Positions 51,095-60,735 of a stretch of DNA of 64,000 bases are shown here, in pieces. The notes beneath the pieces were generated by a model, which was not told the origin of the DNA, made no database searches, and saw only the letters and a program-made list of their open reading frames with translations. Position numbers and translations under genes: made by a program. Position 1 is the first letter of the stretch, and each line of letters starts with the position of its first letter. Location of the stretch: the NCBI GenBank assembly GCA_023664045.1, contig JAMPGH010000001.1, forward strand, positions 139,746 through 203,745, read 5' to 3'. Origin of the DNA: Alistipes senegalensis. GTDB taxonomy: Bacteria; Bacteroidota; Bacteroidia; Bacteroidales; Rikenellaceae.

Positions 51095-51508
51095 ATGATT
51101 GAAAAAGTAACGGTCGAAATGACCGAAGACGGAAAGTTCCGGACGATCGACGGCCCTCGATGCGACGAGATGAATCCCAAAGAGATGCTGCTCTACGCCG
51201 CGGCGCAATGCTCGGGCTACACGGCTCTCATGGTAATGCGGAAGATGCACCTGACGCCCCGCAATCTGGAAATCGCCTACTCGGGAGAACTGAGTACCGA
51301 GACGCTGCAGGCCGAAAGCGTATTCCGTTCGTTCCATGTAGTCTACAACGTGGCATGCGGTTCGGGAAGCGAACAGGAGAAAGCCAGCCGCGCCATCGAA
51401 CTGACGCACGAGAAATACTGCGGCCTCTCCCAGATGCTGCGGCGCATCGCACCGATCACCCGCGAAGTGGCGATCGTAAGCACGGAACCGGAGCCCGTGA
51501 AAGATTAG
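51095..51508 (+). CDS. OsmC-family protein
   Basis: Peroxide-reducing or redox protein of 137 residues, start MIEKVTVEMTEDG at 51095. The peroxidatic-type cysteine is Cys39 in YAAAQCSGYTALMV, and the second cysteine lies in THEKYCGLSQML, matching the OsmC/Ohr two-Cys pattern. The fold regions GELSTETLQAESVFRSFHVVY and VAIVSTEPEP fit. Substrate within the superfamily is not determined; hydroperoxides are usual. Confidence 0.87.
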   Translation: MIEKVTVEMTEDGKFRTIDGPRCDEMNPKEMLLYAAAQCSGYTALMVMRKMHLTPRNLEIAYSGELSTETLQAESVFRSFHVVYNVACGSGSEQEKASRAIELTHEKYCGLSQMLRRIAPITREVAIVSTEPEPVKD

Positions 51509-51511
51509 CAA

Positions 51512-52753
51512 TCACTCGGCAGCCGTAATTCGGAAATAGTCGGAAACGGCGACGGCATAGTTGTAGCGGGCCGTGATGTCGTTGGTATAGAGCTGGATCC
51601 AGCTGAGCTGGGCCTGCAGCACGTCGAGGATCGTTACCAGTCCCTCGCCGTAGGAATAGGTGCTGATGCGGAGGTTCTCGCCGGCGATGCGCAGGCTCTG
51701 CTCCGAAGCGCCGACCTGTGCACGGCTCTGCACGATGGCCGTCCAACCGTTCATCTCCTCGCGGACGATGTCGTCGTGCAGCCGGGCAGCATTCCACTCG
51801 CTTTCGGCCTGCAGAGCCCGAGCGGCGCCCACCGCCCGCCGGCGCTCGCCCCCGTGGAAAATCGGGACCGAGACTTTGACGAAGGCCGAGCCGTCGAGTA
51901 CGGTGGCGCCCGTGCGGTTGGGCGAATAAGGCTGCCACGAGCCCCCGAGGCCGACGCTGAGCTGCGGATTGAAAGGCGCCCGGGCCACCCGGACCGCCGC
52001 CTCGGCCTGCACGGACCGCAACCGTGCGGCGAGGTAATCGGGCCGCCGCGACACGGCATCCGCGCAGCAGACCCGCTGCGGCATCCGGATCGAATCGCGC
52101 ACACCGTCGGCGAGCCGCACCGGCTCGGCGGGATCGGCCCCGCGCAAGATATTGAAATTGTGCAACGCGATCTCGGCCCGCCGCTCGGCCGCGACCAGCT
52201 GATAACGGGCCTCGCTCAGGCGGGCATCGATCATCAGCACGTCGCCTTTGGCGATATATCCCTCCTCGAAACGCCGGTCGACGACCTCCTTGAGCGAAGC
52301 GATCAAAGCCACGTACTCCCGCATGGAAGAGGTATAAAGATCGATCGCCGAGAGGTTCCAGTAGGCATAATCGGCGGCATAGCGCACCTCCAGCCGCGAA
52401 AATTCCTCCTCGCAGAGAGCGATGCCGTAGCCTGCTTCCGCATGATCCGCTCCGGCGCGCACCGAACCGCCGCCGTAGACGACCTGCACCAGTTGGGGCA
52501 AGAGACCGAACGTCCACGACTTCACCCCGTCGTCATGGCGCACCGTAGCGGTAAAACTTCCCTCCATCGCCAGCCGAGGCAGAAACCCGGTACGGGCTTG
52601 TCCGAGAACCTGACCGGCAGCTTCGCTCCGGGCGGCGGCTGCCTTGAGCTGCAAGCTGTAGTCGATCACGGCGCGCCGATAGGTTTCGAGAGACGTTTGC
52701 GCCGCGAGCGGCAGCGAAAAAGATGCGAAAAGCAGGATCAGAAATCGTTTCAT
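51512..52753 (-). CDS. TolC-family outer-membrane efflux protein
   Basis: 413 residues with signal peptide MKRFLILLFASFSLPLAAQ. Long alpha-helical barrel segments (SLQLKAAAARSEAAGQVLG; RRFEEGYIAKGDVLMIDARLSEARYQL) and the second repeat with SEQSLRIAGENLRISTYSYGEGLVTILDVLQAQ. It is the outer-membrane channel of the adjacent RND pump; its start overlaps the pump stop by 4 bp (ATGA), so translation is coupled. Third gene of the minus-strand efflux operon. Confidence 0.9.
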   Translation of the reverse strand: MKRFLILLFASFSLPLAAQTSLETYRRAVIDYSLQLKAAAARSEAAGQVLGQARTGFLPRLAMEGSFTATVRHDDGVKSWTFGLLPQLVQVVYGGGSVRAGADHAEAGYGIALCEEEFSRLEVRYAADYAYWNLSAIDLYTSSMREYVALIASLKEVVDRRFEEGYIAKGDVLMIDARLSEARYQLVAAERRAEIALHNFNILRGADPAEPVRLADGVRDSIRMPQRVCCADAVSRRPDYLAARLRSVQAEAAVRVARAPFNPQLSVGLGGSWQPYSPNRTGATVLDGSAFVKVSVPIFHGGERRRAVGAARALQAESEWNAARLHDDIVREEMNGWTAIVQSRAQVGASEQSLRIAGENLRISTYSYGEGLVTILDVLQAQLSWIQLYTNDITARYNYAVAVSDYFRITAAE

Positions 52754-55700
52754 GACCGACGGATATTATAAAATACGGCGTAAACCACGGGCAACACACA
52801 GACGGTGAGCAACGTAGCGACGAACAGACCGCCCATGATCGTGGCAGCCATCGCCCCGAACATGGAATCGAACAACAGAGGCAGCATACCGAGGATCGTC
52901 GTACCCGAAGCCATCGCTACGGGTACGATGCGGCTGCGCGTGGCGGAGAAAAGGGCCTCATAGGGTGCGATGCCGGCACTCCGCAGTTCGTCGATCCGAC
53001 CGACGAGCACCACGGCGTTCTTGATGTTCATACCCACCAGACCGAGCAGTCCGAGCAGCGAAAAGAAGTTGAAGACCTTGCCCGTAACGACGAGCCCGAG
53101 TACCACGCCGATGAAGATCAACGGGATCATCAGCAGGATCACGATCGGCTCGCGGTAGTTGCGGAACAAGAGAAGCAGGACGATGAGAATCAGCACGAGC
53201 GTCAACGGCATGTAGCGGGCCAGCGCGGCGTTGGACTCCTGCTGGCTCTCCTGCTCGCCGAAGACCTTCATCGAATACCCCTCGGGCAGAGCGATAAGCC
53301 GCTCTACGGAGTCGCGCAACTGCGTGAAAAGCCGCATGGTATTGACCCCGCGTGCCGGATCGCACTGCGCCTTCATGACGCGCTGCCGATCGTAACGCTT
53401 GACGACGCCTTGCCGGAAGTCGAAGCGGAAATCCTCGACGGCCTGTCCGAGCGAAAAGACCCGGCCCGAAGGAGTGAAAAGAGGCAGCGCCTGCAAGTTG
53501 GTGAGATTGTAGGAGGCGATGTTCTCGTCTTTGAGCAGAATCGGCATGAAAAGATCGCCTTCACGATATTCGCCCAGCGTGTAGCCCTGCGTCGCGATGG
53601 TGAGACCCTGCGCCATCTGGCTGCGGGTGATGCCGATGCGCTGACCTTTCATCTGCGAATAGACGGGCATCCAGACGGGTTCGCGGTTGCCCCAGCTGTT
53701 GCGGACCCGTGCCGTGCTGGGCGTCCGCCGCATGATCCGCTCGGCAGCCTCCGTCAGGCGGCAAAGGGTGTCGATATGCTCGCCGATGAATCCGAACTCG
53801 ATGGCGGCGTCGGGCACGGGAGAGAGTTTGAAGAGCGACGAGCGGAGCCAGACGTCGGGATATTCGGCCGCGACGTAGGCGTCGAAGCGCTCCTCGACCG
53901 AGGCGGTCTGCCGCTTGTCGTGCAGTTCGACGAGGATGTTGCCGAAATTGGGCCGCAAGGAGACGCTGCCGCTGGCCAGATAGTACCGCGGCGGCGTAGC
54001 GCCCAATGTCATCGACACGCACTTCACCTCGGGCTGCTCCCGGAGCCAAGCCTCCATCCGCCGCATGTTGCGCTCGGTTTCGCGGATCCCGAATCCCTCG
54101 GGCAGGAGCACATCGGCACGGAAATAGGGTTTGTCGAGCGCGGGAAAGAAGTTCTGCGGCATGCGTCCCATGACGACGAGCGATGCGACGAACAACCCCG
54201 CGACCCCGGCGACGACGCCCCAGCGCCACCTCAGCAACCCGGCCAGCAGGCGGTCGAAAAAACGATAGAACTTCGAATCGTAAGGATCCTTACCCGGAGA
54301 TTTCACACGGAGCATGAGGCTTCCGAACAGCGGAGTCTGCGTCAGAGCCAGCACCCAGCTGAGCGATAGCGACAAAGCAAGCACGACGAACAACGGCCGG
54401 ACCATCTCGGCGACGGACGAAGGCGCAAGGTAGAGAGGCAGGAACGAGAAGACGGCGATCAACGTGGCGCCCAGAAGGCTCCAGCGGGGTGCATCGGCCC
54501 CCTCGACGACGGCCCGCCGGCGGTCGACGCCCCGCAACATGGCCTGCTGCGCATTGTCCGTAACGACGATGGCGTTGTCGACGAGCATGCCCATCGCGAT
54601 GATGAAGCCGGCGAGCGACGTGCGGTTGAGCCCCTCGCCGAGGAACTGCATCAGCAACAGCGTGCCGCCGATCGAGAAGAGCAGCGACGTACCGATCAGC
54701 ACCCCGGCCCGGAAACCCATGACGAGCATGATGACGGCGATGACGATTGCCACGGATTCGGCGAGATTCGCGATGAACGTAGCATTGGCCTCGCGGGCGA
54801 TGCGGTCCTCGGGATAGAGCACCGTGAGCTCCATACCCACGGGCATGCGGCCCGTCTGGGCGGCGAGTACCCGGGCGATCCTTTCGCCGGTTTTCACGAC
54901 GTCGACCTGCGCTTCGGTGGAGATGCCGATGCCGACGGCCCGTCGTCCGTCGATACGCATCAGGGTCCGCGGCGGTTCGAGGTATCCCCGTTCGACGCGG
55001 GCGATGTCGCCCAACCGATACTGCCGCCCCTGAGAAGAGATCAGCAACTGTCCGGCGATGTCGTCGAGACTTCGGTAGGCACCCTCTTCGAGGATGCGTA
55101 TTTCGAGCGCCCCGGCCTGCTTCTCGCCGCTGCCAACGACGGCGTTCTGCTGTCGGATCGTAGAGACGATCGTCTCGGGCCGGATCGAGAAATTGGCGAG
55201 CGACGCCATATTGACGTAGACATTCACCACGGGAGTCTGCTCGCCGAACAGGGAGACTTTCTGCACACCCTCGACCGTTACGAGCGCCGTCTTCAGCCGC
55301 TGCGCCCATGCGCGCAACTCGTTCCACGAAAAACCCTCGTCGATCGAAAGGCCGTAATAGATGCCGTAGACGTCGCCGAAGTCGTCGGCCACGGAGATCT
55401 TCGAGGCTCCCTCGGGCAAGCGGGGCTGGATGTCGAGCGCCTTACGGCGCAGTTCGTCCCAAAGCTGGGGAATGTCGCGCGCGGAAGTAGCCGGATCGAG
55501 TTCGACGAGGATCTTCGAGAGCCCGTAGGAAGATTCGGAAGTAACCTTATGGACGTTGCGCATCGACTGCACTTCGCGCTCGATGGGTTCGGTGATGAGC
55601 GACTCGACCTCCTGCGGCGAGGCGCCGGGGTAGGAACAGACGATCGAAGCGCTCTTGATGACGAACACGGAATCCTCCTTCTTGCCCAGTGTGGCGAATC

Positions 55701-55782
55701 CGGCGGCACCGCCCGCGAGCAAAATGAAGAGGAAGAACCAGACGACCTTCGCGTTGCGAAGCGAATATTCGGAGAGTGTCAT
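52750..55782 (-). CDS. RND-family efflux transporter inner-membrane subunit
   Basis: 1010-residue proton-driven pump of the AcrB/HAE1 type, exporting drugs, detergents or similar. N-terminal helix, then two large periplasmic loops (residues about 40-330 and 560-860) and twelve helices. SIVCSYPGASPQEVESLITEPIE is typical. The helix-4 acid is present (GMLVDNAIVVTDN) but the second aspartate of the usual Asp-Asp pair is Asn; the helix-10 lysine is in GMNIKNAVVLVGR. Lies between the membrane-fusion and TolC genes. Confidence 0.92.
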   Translation of the reverse strand: MTLSEYSLRNAKVVWFFLFILLAGGAAGFATLGKKEDSVFVIKSASIVCSYPGASPQEVESLITEPIEREVQSMRNVHKVTSESSYGLSKILVELDPATSARDIPQLWDELRRKALDIQPRLPEGASKISVADDFGDVYGIYYGLSIDEGFSWNELRAWAQRLKTALVTVEGVQKVSLFGEQTPVVNVYVNMASLANFSIRPETIVSTIRQQNAVVGSGEKQAGALEIRILEEGAYRSLDDIAGQLLISSQGRQYRLGDIARVERGYLEPPRTLMRIDGRRAVGIGISTEAQVDVVKTGERIARVLAAQTGRMPVGMELTVLYPEDRIAREANATFIANLAESVAIVIAVIMLVMGFRAGVLIGTSLLFSIGGTLLLMQFLGEGLNRTSLAGFIIAMGMLVDNAIVVTDNAQQAMLRGVDRRRAVVEGADAPRWSLLGATLIAVFSFLPLYLAPSSVAEMVRPLFVVLALSLSLSWVLALTQTPLFGSLMLRVKSPGKDPYDSKFYRFFDRLLAGLLRWRWGVVAGVAGLFVASLVVMGRMPQNFFPALDKPYFRADVLLPEGFGIRETERNMRRMEAWLREQPEVKCVSMTLGATPPRYYLASGSVSLRPNFGNILVELHDKRQTASVEERFDAYVAAEYPDVWLRSSLFKLSPVPDAAIEFGFIGEHIDTLCRLTEAAERIMRRTPSTARVRNSWGNREPVWMPVYSQMKGQRIGITRSQMAQGLTIATQGYTLGEYREGDLFMPILLKDENIASYNLTNLQALPLFTPSGRVFSLGQAVEDFRFDFRQGVVKRYDRQRVMKAQCDPARGVNTMRLFTQLRDSVERLIALPEGYSMKVFGEQESQQESNAALARYMPLTLVLILIVLLLLFRNYREPIVILLMIPLIFIGVVLGLVVTGKVFNFFSLLGLLGLVGMNIKNAVVLVGRIDELRSAGIAPYEALFSATRSRIVPVAMASGTTILGMLPLLFDSMFGAMAATIMGGLFVATLLTVCVLPVVYAVFYNIRRS

Positions 55783-55789
55783 GGCCGCA

Positions 55790-56818
55790 TCAAGGTAAGA
55801 TCCGCACCTCCTCGCCCGGCTGCAGCCGGTAGACGCCGGCCGTAACGACCCGATCGCCCGGAACGACGCCGCGGTCGATCACTACCCGATCGCTGCCGAA
55901 CGGTTCGCCGAGCGCAACCTCGTGCAACGCGACCCGGTTGTCCTGCCCCACGACCCAGACGTAGGTGCCGCCTCCGGTCGGAGCGTAGATCGCCGACAAA
56001 GGAAGCGACACGGCATCGGGCACGGGATCGGCGGAAAACATGGTAACGGTGCACGACATACCGGGCGAAATGTCGTAACGCGCAGTATCGACGTCGGAGA
56101 GCGTTAACGAAACGGGGAATCCCGAAGCGTCGGAGGAGGTGCGGGCGTAATCCTTGAGCCGTGCGGCGAACCGCACGCCCCGGTAGTTGTCGAACTCGAC
56201 CTCGAAACGAGCGGAGGTATCGGCCAGCGAGGAAAGGCCCCGTTCGGGCATGGTGAACTTGACGGTCGCAGTACGCGGATCGACCAGCCGCAAGATAGCC
56301 TGCCCGGCCTGCACCTGCTGGTAGGCGTCGACGTACGTAGCTTCGATGACTCCGGCGAAGGGGGCCCGGATGCGGGTGTCCTTCAACAGATCGAGTGCAT
56401 TTTCATAGAGGGAGCGGGCCTGAGCGAAACGGGTGCGCGACGCCTCGACCTCCTGTCGCGAGACGGCCTCGTGGGCCAGCAGACGCTCCATGCGCTGCTG
56501 CTGCGACTGCGCCTCCTCGAAAGCGGAACGGGTAGCCGAAACCTGCAACTCGACGTCGCGGGGATTCAACTCGGCCAACAAGGCATCCCGCGCCACTCGC
56601 TCGCCCTGCGAGACGGGAATATCGGCGACCTGCCCCGAGAGTTTGAAGGCAAGGGTTACGGCGTCGTCGGGAGTGGCCATGCCGGCGAAATCCTTGCGGA
56701 TGAAGTCGGCACCGGAAGCCTCGGTAACCTTGACGGGCCGCACGACGGCAGGCTCGGCAGGACGCGGATGACAACCGCCGGCCGCCGACAAGAGAAACGG
56801 GATGAAGAAGAAGCGCAT
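55790..56818 (-). CDS. RND periplasmic adaptor (membrane-fusion) lipoprotein
   Basis: 342 residues from 56818 (MRFFFIPFLLSAAGGCHP; lipobox AAGGC), so lipid-anchored. Barrel-sandwich and hairpin domains: KLSGQVADIPVSQGERV, hairpin coiled coil QVSATRSAFEEAQSQQQRM to SLYENALDLLKDTR, then APFAGVIEATYVDAYQQVQAG, and a beta-barrel/membrane-proximal end. It links the RND pump to the TolC channel. First gene of the tripartite operon; a 9-bp inverted repeat is 6 nt upstream. Confidence 0.92.
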   Translation of the reverse strand: MRFFFIPFLLSAAGGCHPRPAEPAVVRPVKVTEASGADFIRKDFAGMATPDDAVTLAFKLSGQVADIPVSQGERVARDALLAELNPRDVELQVSATRSAFEEAQSQQQRMERLLAHEAVSRQEVEASRTRFAQARSLYENALDLLKDTRIRAPFAGVIEATYVDAYQQVQAGQAILRLVDPRTATVKFTMPERGLSSLADTSARFEVEFDNYRGVRFAARLKDYARTSSDASGFPVSLTLSDVDTARYDISPGMSCTVTMFSADPVPDAVSLPLSAIYAPTGGGTYVWVVGQDNRVALHEVALGEPFGSDRVVIDRGVVPGDRVVTAGVYRLQPGEEVRILP

Positions 56819-56824
56819 ACGAAA

Positions 56825-56855
56825 AAAGTTGACCTCGGAGTACGAAGTCAACTTT
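56825..56855 (-). promoter_or_regulatory. Inverted repeat before the efflux operon (possible operator)
   Basis: AAAGTTGAC (56825-56833) and GTCAACTTT (56847-56855) are perfect 9-bp complements separated by 13 bp. It begins 6 bp before the adaptor start codon on the minus strand. The dyad is a plausible binding site for a TetR/MarR-type repressor, but a transcriptional attenuator is also possible. No such regulator gene is adjacent. Confidence 0.5.
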
Positions 56856-56879
56856 CATACCACAGGCGGCGCGGCGTCT

Positions 56880-57986
56880 CTACGGACGAATATCCCGACA
56901 ATTCATTTTAGCCGAGACGGTTCCGTCGTCCAGCACGACCAGTCCGTTGCGGGCGCGGAGCATGGTTTTCATGGTCGAAGCGTCGATATTGTAACAATGG
57001 ACCCGCACCCGGCCGAACATACGCCACTCCTCGCCGTGCAATGGATCGGGCGTGAGGCAGATCACCTCGGCACCCTCGGCGGCAGCCTGCTCGGCCAAAC
57101 GCTCCATGCGCTGCCGGCAACGCCGCGGCACCCTGTCGAACCGGGTGATGCACAACATATAGAGCCGTCCGGGAATAGACAGTACACGCTCCGTGGCATC
57201 GCCCCCGGAGTCGTACAAGGCGAACTCGCCGATCATCAGCCGCACGGCCGACGGATCCTCCGAAGTACGGGTGTCGACCCACTCCCACTTCTCGGCATCC
57301 TGCCAAGCGGTATCGTCGAGCGCGAATTCGCGCAGCCGGCCCGTCTTGCGATTGCGATAGATCAGCACGGTTTCGGCTTCGGCGGAGTCGTTCTCCGCCT
57401 CCTGCATCGCCTCGCGGATATTCACCCCGACCCGGTAAGGCAGGAAGTCGACGAGCGGCAGATGCCGGTAGCAATAATATCCCAGATACATGGAGATGAC
57501 GAAGAACGTACAGGTCAGGGCGATCTCCAACGCGTTGAACGCGAAAACCTTGTCGGGCCGATAACGCCACCAGACGACCACGGCCATCGGCAGCAGCAGC
57601 AGATTCTTGAAAAAAGTCTGCCACGGAGTCAGCTTCAGGGCTTCACCGAAACAACCGCAGTCCTCGACGGGAATCAACGTGGCGCTCAGGAACGTAAGCA
57701 CGGTGAAGAAAGACATCGACAACAAAGCGAAGATCGAGATCAGCCGGATACGCACCTTGAAAAGCAACATGCAGCCCATCATCAGTTCGGCGCCGCACAG
57801 CCAGATCGAAAAGGCCATGCTGCCGCCCTGCAGATACTCCATGCCGTAGATGGAGAGGTATTCGTTGACTTTGAGAGCCGTACCCCACGGATCGACGGAC
57901 TTGACGAAGCCCGACACGACGAACGTGCAGGCCAGCACGAGGCGGCATAGGTTGGCTATGAACTTGAATATTCGGTTACTTCGCAT
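56880..57986 (-). CDS. BT_3928-like DoxX-family membrane protein
   Basis: 368 residues. N-terminal half has four TM helices of the DoxX family (ANLCRLVLACTFVVSGFVKSVDPWGTALKVNEYL, LCGAELMMGCMLLFKVRIR, SFFTVLTFLSATLIPVEDCGCFGEALK with the DCGCFG motif). The C-terminal ~180 residues are a soluble domain with LIYRNRKTGRLREF and the final DGTVSAKMNCRDIRP. This is the layout of the BT_3928 family. The role is unknown, with redox or quinone links by analogy. Overlaps tmk by 11 bp and follows the sufBCDS-tmk genes. Confidence 0.85.
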   Translation of the reverse strand: MRSNRIFKFIANLCRLVLACTFVVSGFVKSVDPWGTALKVNEYLSIYGMEYLQGGSMAFSIWLCGAELMMGCMLLFKVRIRLISIFALLSMSFFTVLTFLSATLIPVEDCGCFGEALKLTPWQTFFKNLLLLPMAVVVWWRYRPDKVFAFNALEIALTCTFFVISMYLGYYCYRHLPLVDFLPYRVGVNIREAMQEAENDSAEAETVLIYRNRKTGRLREFALDDTAWQDAEKWEWVDTRTSEDPSAVRLMIGEFALYDSGGDATERVLSIPGRLYMLCITRFDRVPRRCRQRMERLAEQAAAEGAEVICLTPDPLHGEEWRMFGRVRVHCYNIDASTMKTMLRARNGLVVLDDGTVSAKMNCRDIRP

Positions 57987-58668
57987 CGCTTTCGATCAGA
58001 GGGTTCGACAATTCGCGGATCCGGGCGAAAATGGCCTCGGGCGTCTCCATGCCGCCGTGCGCATCGGAGCAGTCGACGATCCTCAGCGCAGGATCCGTCG
58101 CCGCCGCCTCGAGGTAGACCTCGCGGACGGCACGCTGCAGGGCCAGCGACGATTCGTGGATGTCCTCGGCACCCTGCAGGTAGCAACGGTCGTCGCCCTC
58201 GCGGGCGGCTGAGAGCTTGCGCTCGGTGAACGAGAACGGCACGTCGAGGAAGATCGAGAGATCGGGACGCGGCAAGTCGTTATGTTCGAATTCGAGGTCG
58301 AGGATCCACCGGGCCAGACGCCGGCGCTCCTCGCCCGCAGGCAACTTGGCGCACTGGTAGCCGACATTGGAGTAGACGTAGCGGTCGAGAATCACTGCCT
58401 TGCCCTCGGCCATCCACTGCCGGAGCTGCGGCGCGGCATCGGCCCGGTCGCCGGCGAAAAGCAACGCCACGAGGTAAGGATCGACCTCCCCCACTCCGCC
58501 GAACTCGCCCCGCAGGAAGCGGGCGATCAGCTCGCCGTAGACCGGCGCATCGAAACGCGGGAAGTGAAGATAGGCGCTTCCGATCCCCTGCCGGGCAAAA
58601 AAATCGCGCAACAGAGCGATCTGCGTCGACTTGCCGGCACCGTCCAGACCTTCGAGAACGATCAACAT
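57976..58668 (-). CDS. tmk: dTMP kinase (thymidylate kinase)
   Basis: Phosphorylates dTMP to dTDP. 230 residues from 58668. P-loop EGLDGAGKSTQIALL, DR motif VILDRYVYSN, and LID region DRCYLQGAEDIHE. Slightly longer than the 205-215 of typical bacterial Tmk. The frame extends 53 codons upstream but those codons read against sufS. Located 24 bp after sufS on the same strand; co-transcription with suf genes is likely. Confidence 0.93.
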   Translation of the reverse strand: MLIVLEGLDGAGKSTQIALLRDFFARQGIGSAYLHFPRFDAPVYGELIARFLRGEFGGVGEVDPYLVALLFAGDRADAAPQLRQWMAEGKAVILDRYVYSNVGYQCAKLPAGEERRRLARWILDLEFEHNDLPRPDLSIFLDVPFSFTERKLSAAREGDDRCYLQGAEDIHESSLALQRAVREVYLEAAATDPALRIVDCSDAHGGMETPEAIFARIRELSNPLIESDAK

Positions 58669-58691
58669 GGGCTTCTTCTTTAAAATTAAGA

Positions 58692-59912
58692 CTACGGACG
58701 CAACATCCCGACGGCGCGCCGCACGCCGTCGGCCAGCGCATCGACCTCGGCGAGCGTATTGTACAAGGCCAGCGAGGCGCGGCACATGCCCGTAACGCCG
58801 TAATGGGTCATCACCGGCTCGGCGCAATGCTGTCCCGTGCGGACGGCGATGCCGAGCTTGTCGAGGATCATGCCGATATCATAAGGATGCACTCCTTCGA
58901 CGTTGAACGAAAGAATGGCGCACTTGCCGGGCGTCATGCCGTAGATGCGCAGGCCGTCGATCTCGCCCAGGCGCGCTTCGGCATGCCGGAGCAGCGCGGT
59001 TTCGTGGGCCTCGATCGCAGCCGCGTCGAAACGCTGCAGGAACTTCACCGCCTCGCCCAGACCGACGGCTCCGATGAAGTTGGCGGTCCCGGCCTCGAAC
59101 TTCAGCGGCACGGGAGCGTAGGTCGTGCGGGCGAAAGCCACATGATCGACCATGTCGCCGCCCCCCAAGAAAGGAGGCATGGCATCGAGCAGAGCACGCT
59201 TGCCGTAGAGCACGCCGATGCCGGTAGGACCGTAGAGCTTGTGGCCCGAAAAGGCATAGAAGTCGCAATCCAATGCACGGACATCTACCCCGCCGTGCAC
59301 GGCACCCTGACATCCGTCGACCGCGACGACGGCTCCGACGGCATGCGCCGCATCGACGACGGGCCGCAGATCGGGCCGCGTGCCCAACGTATTGGAAGCC
59401 TGCGTTACGGCGACGAGGCGCGTACGCCCGTCGACGAGCTCCCCTACGAGTTCGGTGCGCAAGCGACCGGAATCGTCGAAGGGCAGGACCCGGATTTCGG
59501 CCCCCCGGCGCTCGGCGAGCAACTGCCACGGAACGATGTTGGAGTGGTGCTCCATTTCGCTGACGACGAGGTTGTCGCCCTCGCGGACGAAGCGGTCGCC
59601 CCACGCATAAGCCACGGTATTGAGCGACGCCGTGGCCCCGGCCGTGAAGACGACCTCCTCCTTTTCGGCGGCGCCGATCCAGCCGGCGATCCGCGCCCGC
59701 GCCTCCTCGTAGAGCTCGGTCATCTCCTCCGAGAGCAGGTGCACGCCGCGGTGGATGTTGGCATTCCGCTCGCGATGCAGCCGGTCGAGGGTCTCGATCA
59801 CGGAAAGCGGCTTCTGGGCCGTAGCACCGCTGTCGAGGTAGACGAGCGGCTTGCCGTAGACCTTCCGTCCGAGAACGGGGAACTCCTCGCGTATGTTATC
59901 GACGTCGAACAT
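58692..59912 (-). CDS. sufS: Cysteine desulfurase SufS
   Basis: PLP enzyme supplying sulfur for Fe-S cluster assembly. 406 residues. PLP-binding Lys225 in FSGHKLYGPTGIGVLYGK; persulfide Cys363 in RTGQHCAEPVM; SNTLGTRPDLRPVVDAAHAVGA matches SufS. Its start is 1 bp after the sufD stop region on the minus strand, so tight coupling is seen. Last core gene of sufB-C-D-S. Confidence 0.97.
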   Translation of the reverse strand: MFDVDNIREEFPVLGRKVYGKPLVYLDSGATAQKPLSVIETLDRLHRERNANIHRGVHLLSEEMTELYEEARARIAGWIGAAEKEEVVFTAGATASLNTVAYAWGDRFVREGDNLVVSEMEHHSNIVPWQLLAERRGAEIRVLPFDDSGRLRTELVGELVDGRTRLVAVTQASNTLGTRPDLRPVVDAAHAVGAVVAVDGCQGAVHGGVDVRALDCDFYAFSGHKLYGPTGIGVLYGKRALLDAMPPFLGGGDMVDHVAFARTTYAPVPLKFEAGTANFIGAVGLGEAVKFLQRFDAAAIEAHETALLRHAEARLGEIDGLRIYGMTPGKCAILSFNVEGVHPYDIGMILDKLGIAVRTGQHCAEPVMTHYGVTGMCRASLALYNTLAEVDALADGVRRAVGMLRP

Positions 59913-59913
59913 C

Positions 59914-60735
59914 CTACATCCCTTCCATTTTGCGGGCGACGGCCTCCATGACCGCCTCGCCCAACTCCTCGATGCCGCATCGACGCACGACGTCGCCGGC
60001 GAAACCCTCGATCTGCAGCCGCCGTGCCTGCGCGAGGCTCAGCCCCCGCTGCCGCATGTAGAGAACGGCGTCGGCATCCATCTGCCCCACCGTGGCGCCG
60101 TGCGAACACCGCACGTCGTCGGCATAGATCTCCAACTGCGGCTTGGTAACGATGCGGGCCGTCTCGCTCAACAGGATGTTGCGGCTCTGCTGCCGGGCAT
60201 CGGTCCGCTGGGCGTCGGGGGCGACGTAGACCAGACCGCGGAACTCGCCCACGGCCGACCCGCCCGCGATGCCCTTGACGAGCGAATCGCTGCTACAGCC
60301 GGGCACGTTGTGTCCTGTCCGCAGCTCCAGCACGCAATGCTCCTCGCCGCCGGCGAGGAACAACGCTCCCAACGAACTTTCGGCATGCTCTCCGTCAAGG
60401 TCGGTGCGATAGGAGACATTGGCGCTCGCAAGCTGCACGACGGTGGCCCGACATGCGCTGTCGGAGGCCTGCATCGACCGCACCTCGGAAAAAGCCTCGC
60501 CCAGAAAAATCTGAACGACCTCCAACCGGGCACCGCGCTCCAACAGAAACGACAACGACGAGGCGACGGGCTTTTCATGCACGACGACCAGCCGGGCCAA
60601 AGCGCCGGCAGCGACCTCGACGCGCAACTTCTGCGGATCGACCGCCGCGAACGGCTGCGTCTCGACCGCCGCGACCCGAAACGCATCGCCCTCCACGGAA
60701 CGGAACCCGCGGATGATATCGGAAAGGCTCCCCAT
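59914..60735 (-). CDS. sufD: Fe-S cluster assembly protein SufD
   Basis: Scaffold partner of SufB and SufC. 273 residues; the conserved beta-helix core shows as FLLERGARLEVVQIFLGEAFSEVRS, RSHGATVGQMDADAVLYMRQRGLSLAQARRLQIEGFAGDVV. It is shorter than enterobacterial SufD (about 420), mainly at the N terminus, as in other Bacteroidota. Starts at the base following the sufC stop overlap (the two touch at 60735). Confidence 0.92.
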   Translation of the reverse strand: MGSLSDIIRGFRSVEGDAFRVAAVETQPFAAVDPQKLRVEVAAGALARLVVVHEKPVASSLSFLLERGARLEVVQIFLGEAFSEVRSMQASDSACRATVVQLASANVSYRTDLDGEHAESSLGALFLAGGEEHCVLELRTGHNVPGCSSDSLVKGIAGGSAVGEFRGLVYVAPDAQRTDARQQSRNILLSETARIVTKPQLEIYADDVRCSHGATVGQMDADAVLYMRQRGLSLAQARRLQIEGFAGDVVRRCGIEELGEAVMEAVARKMEGM

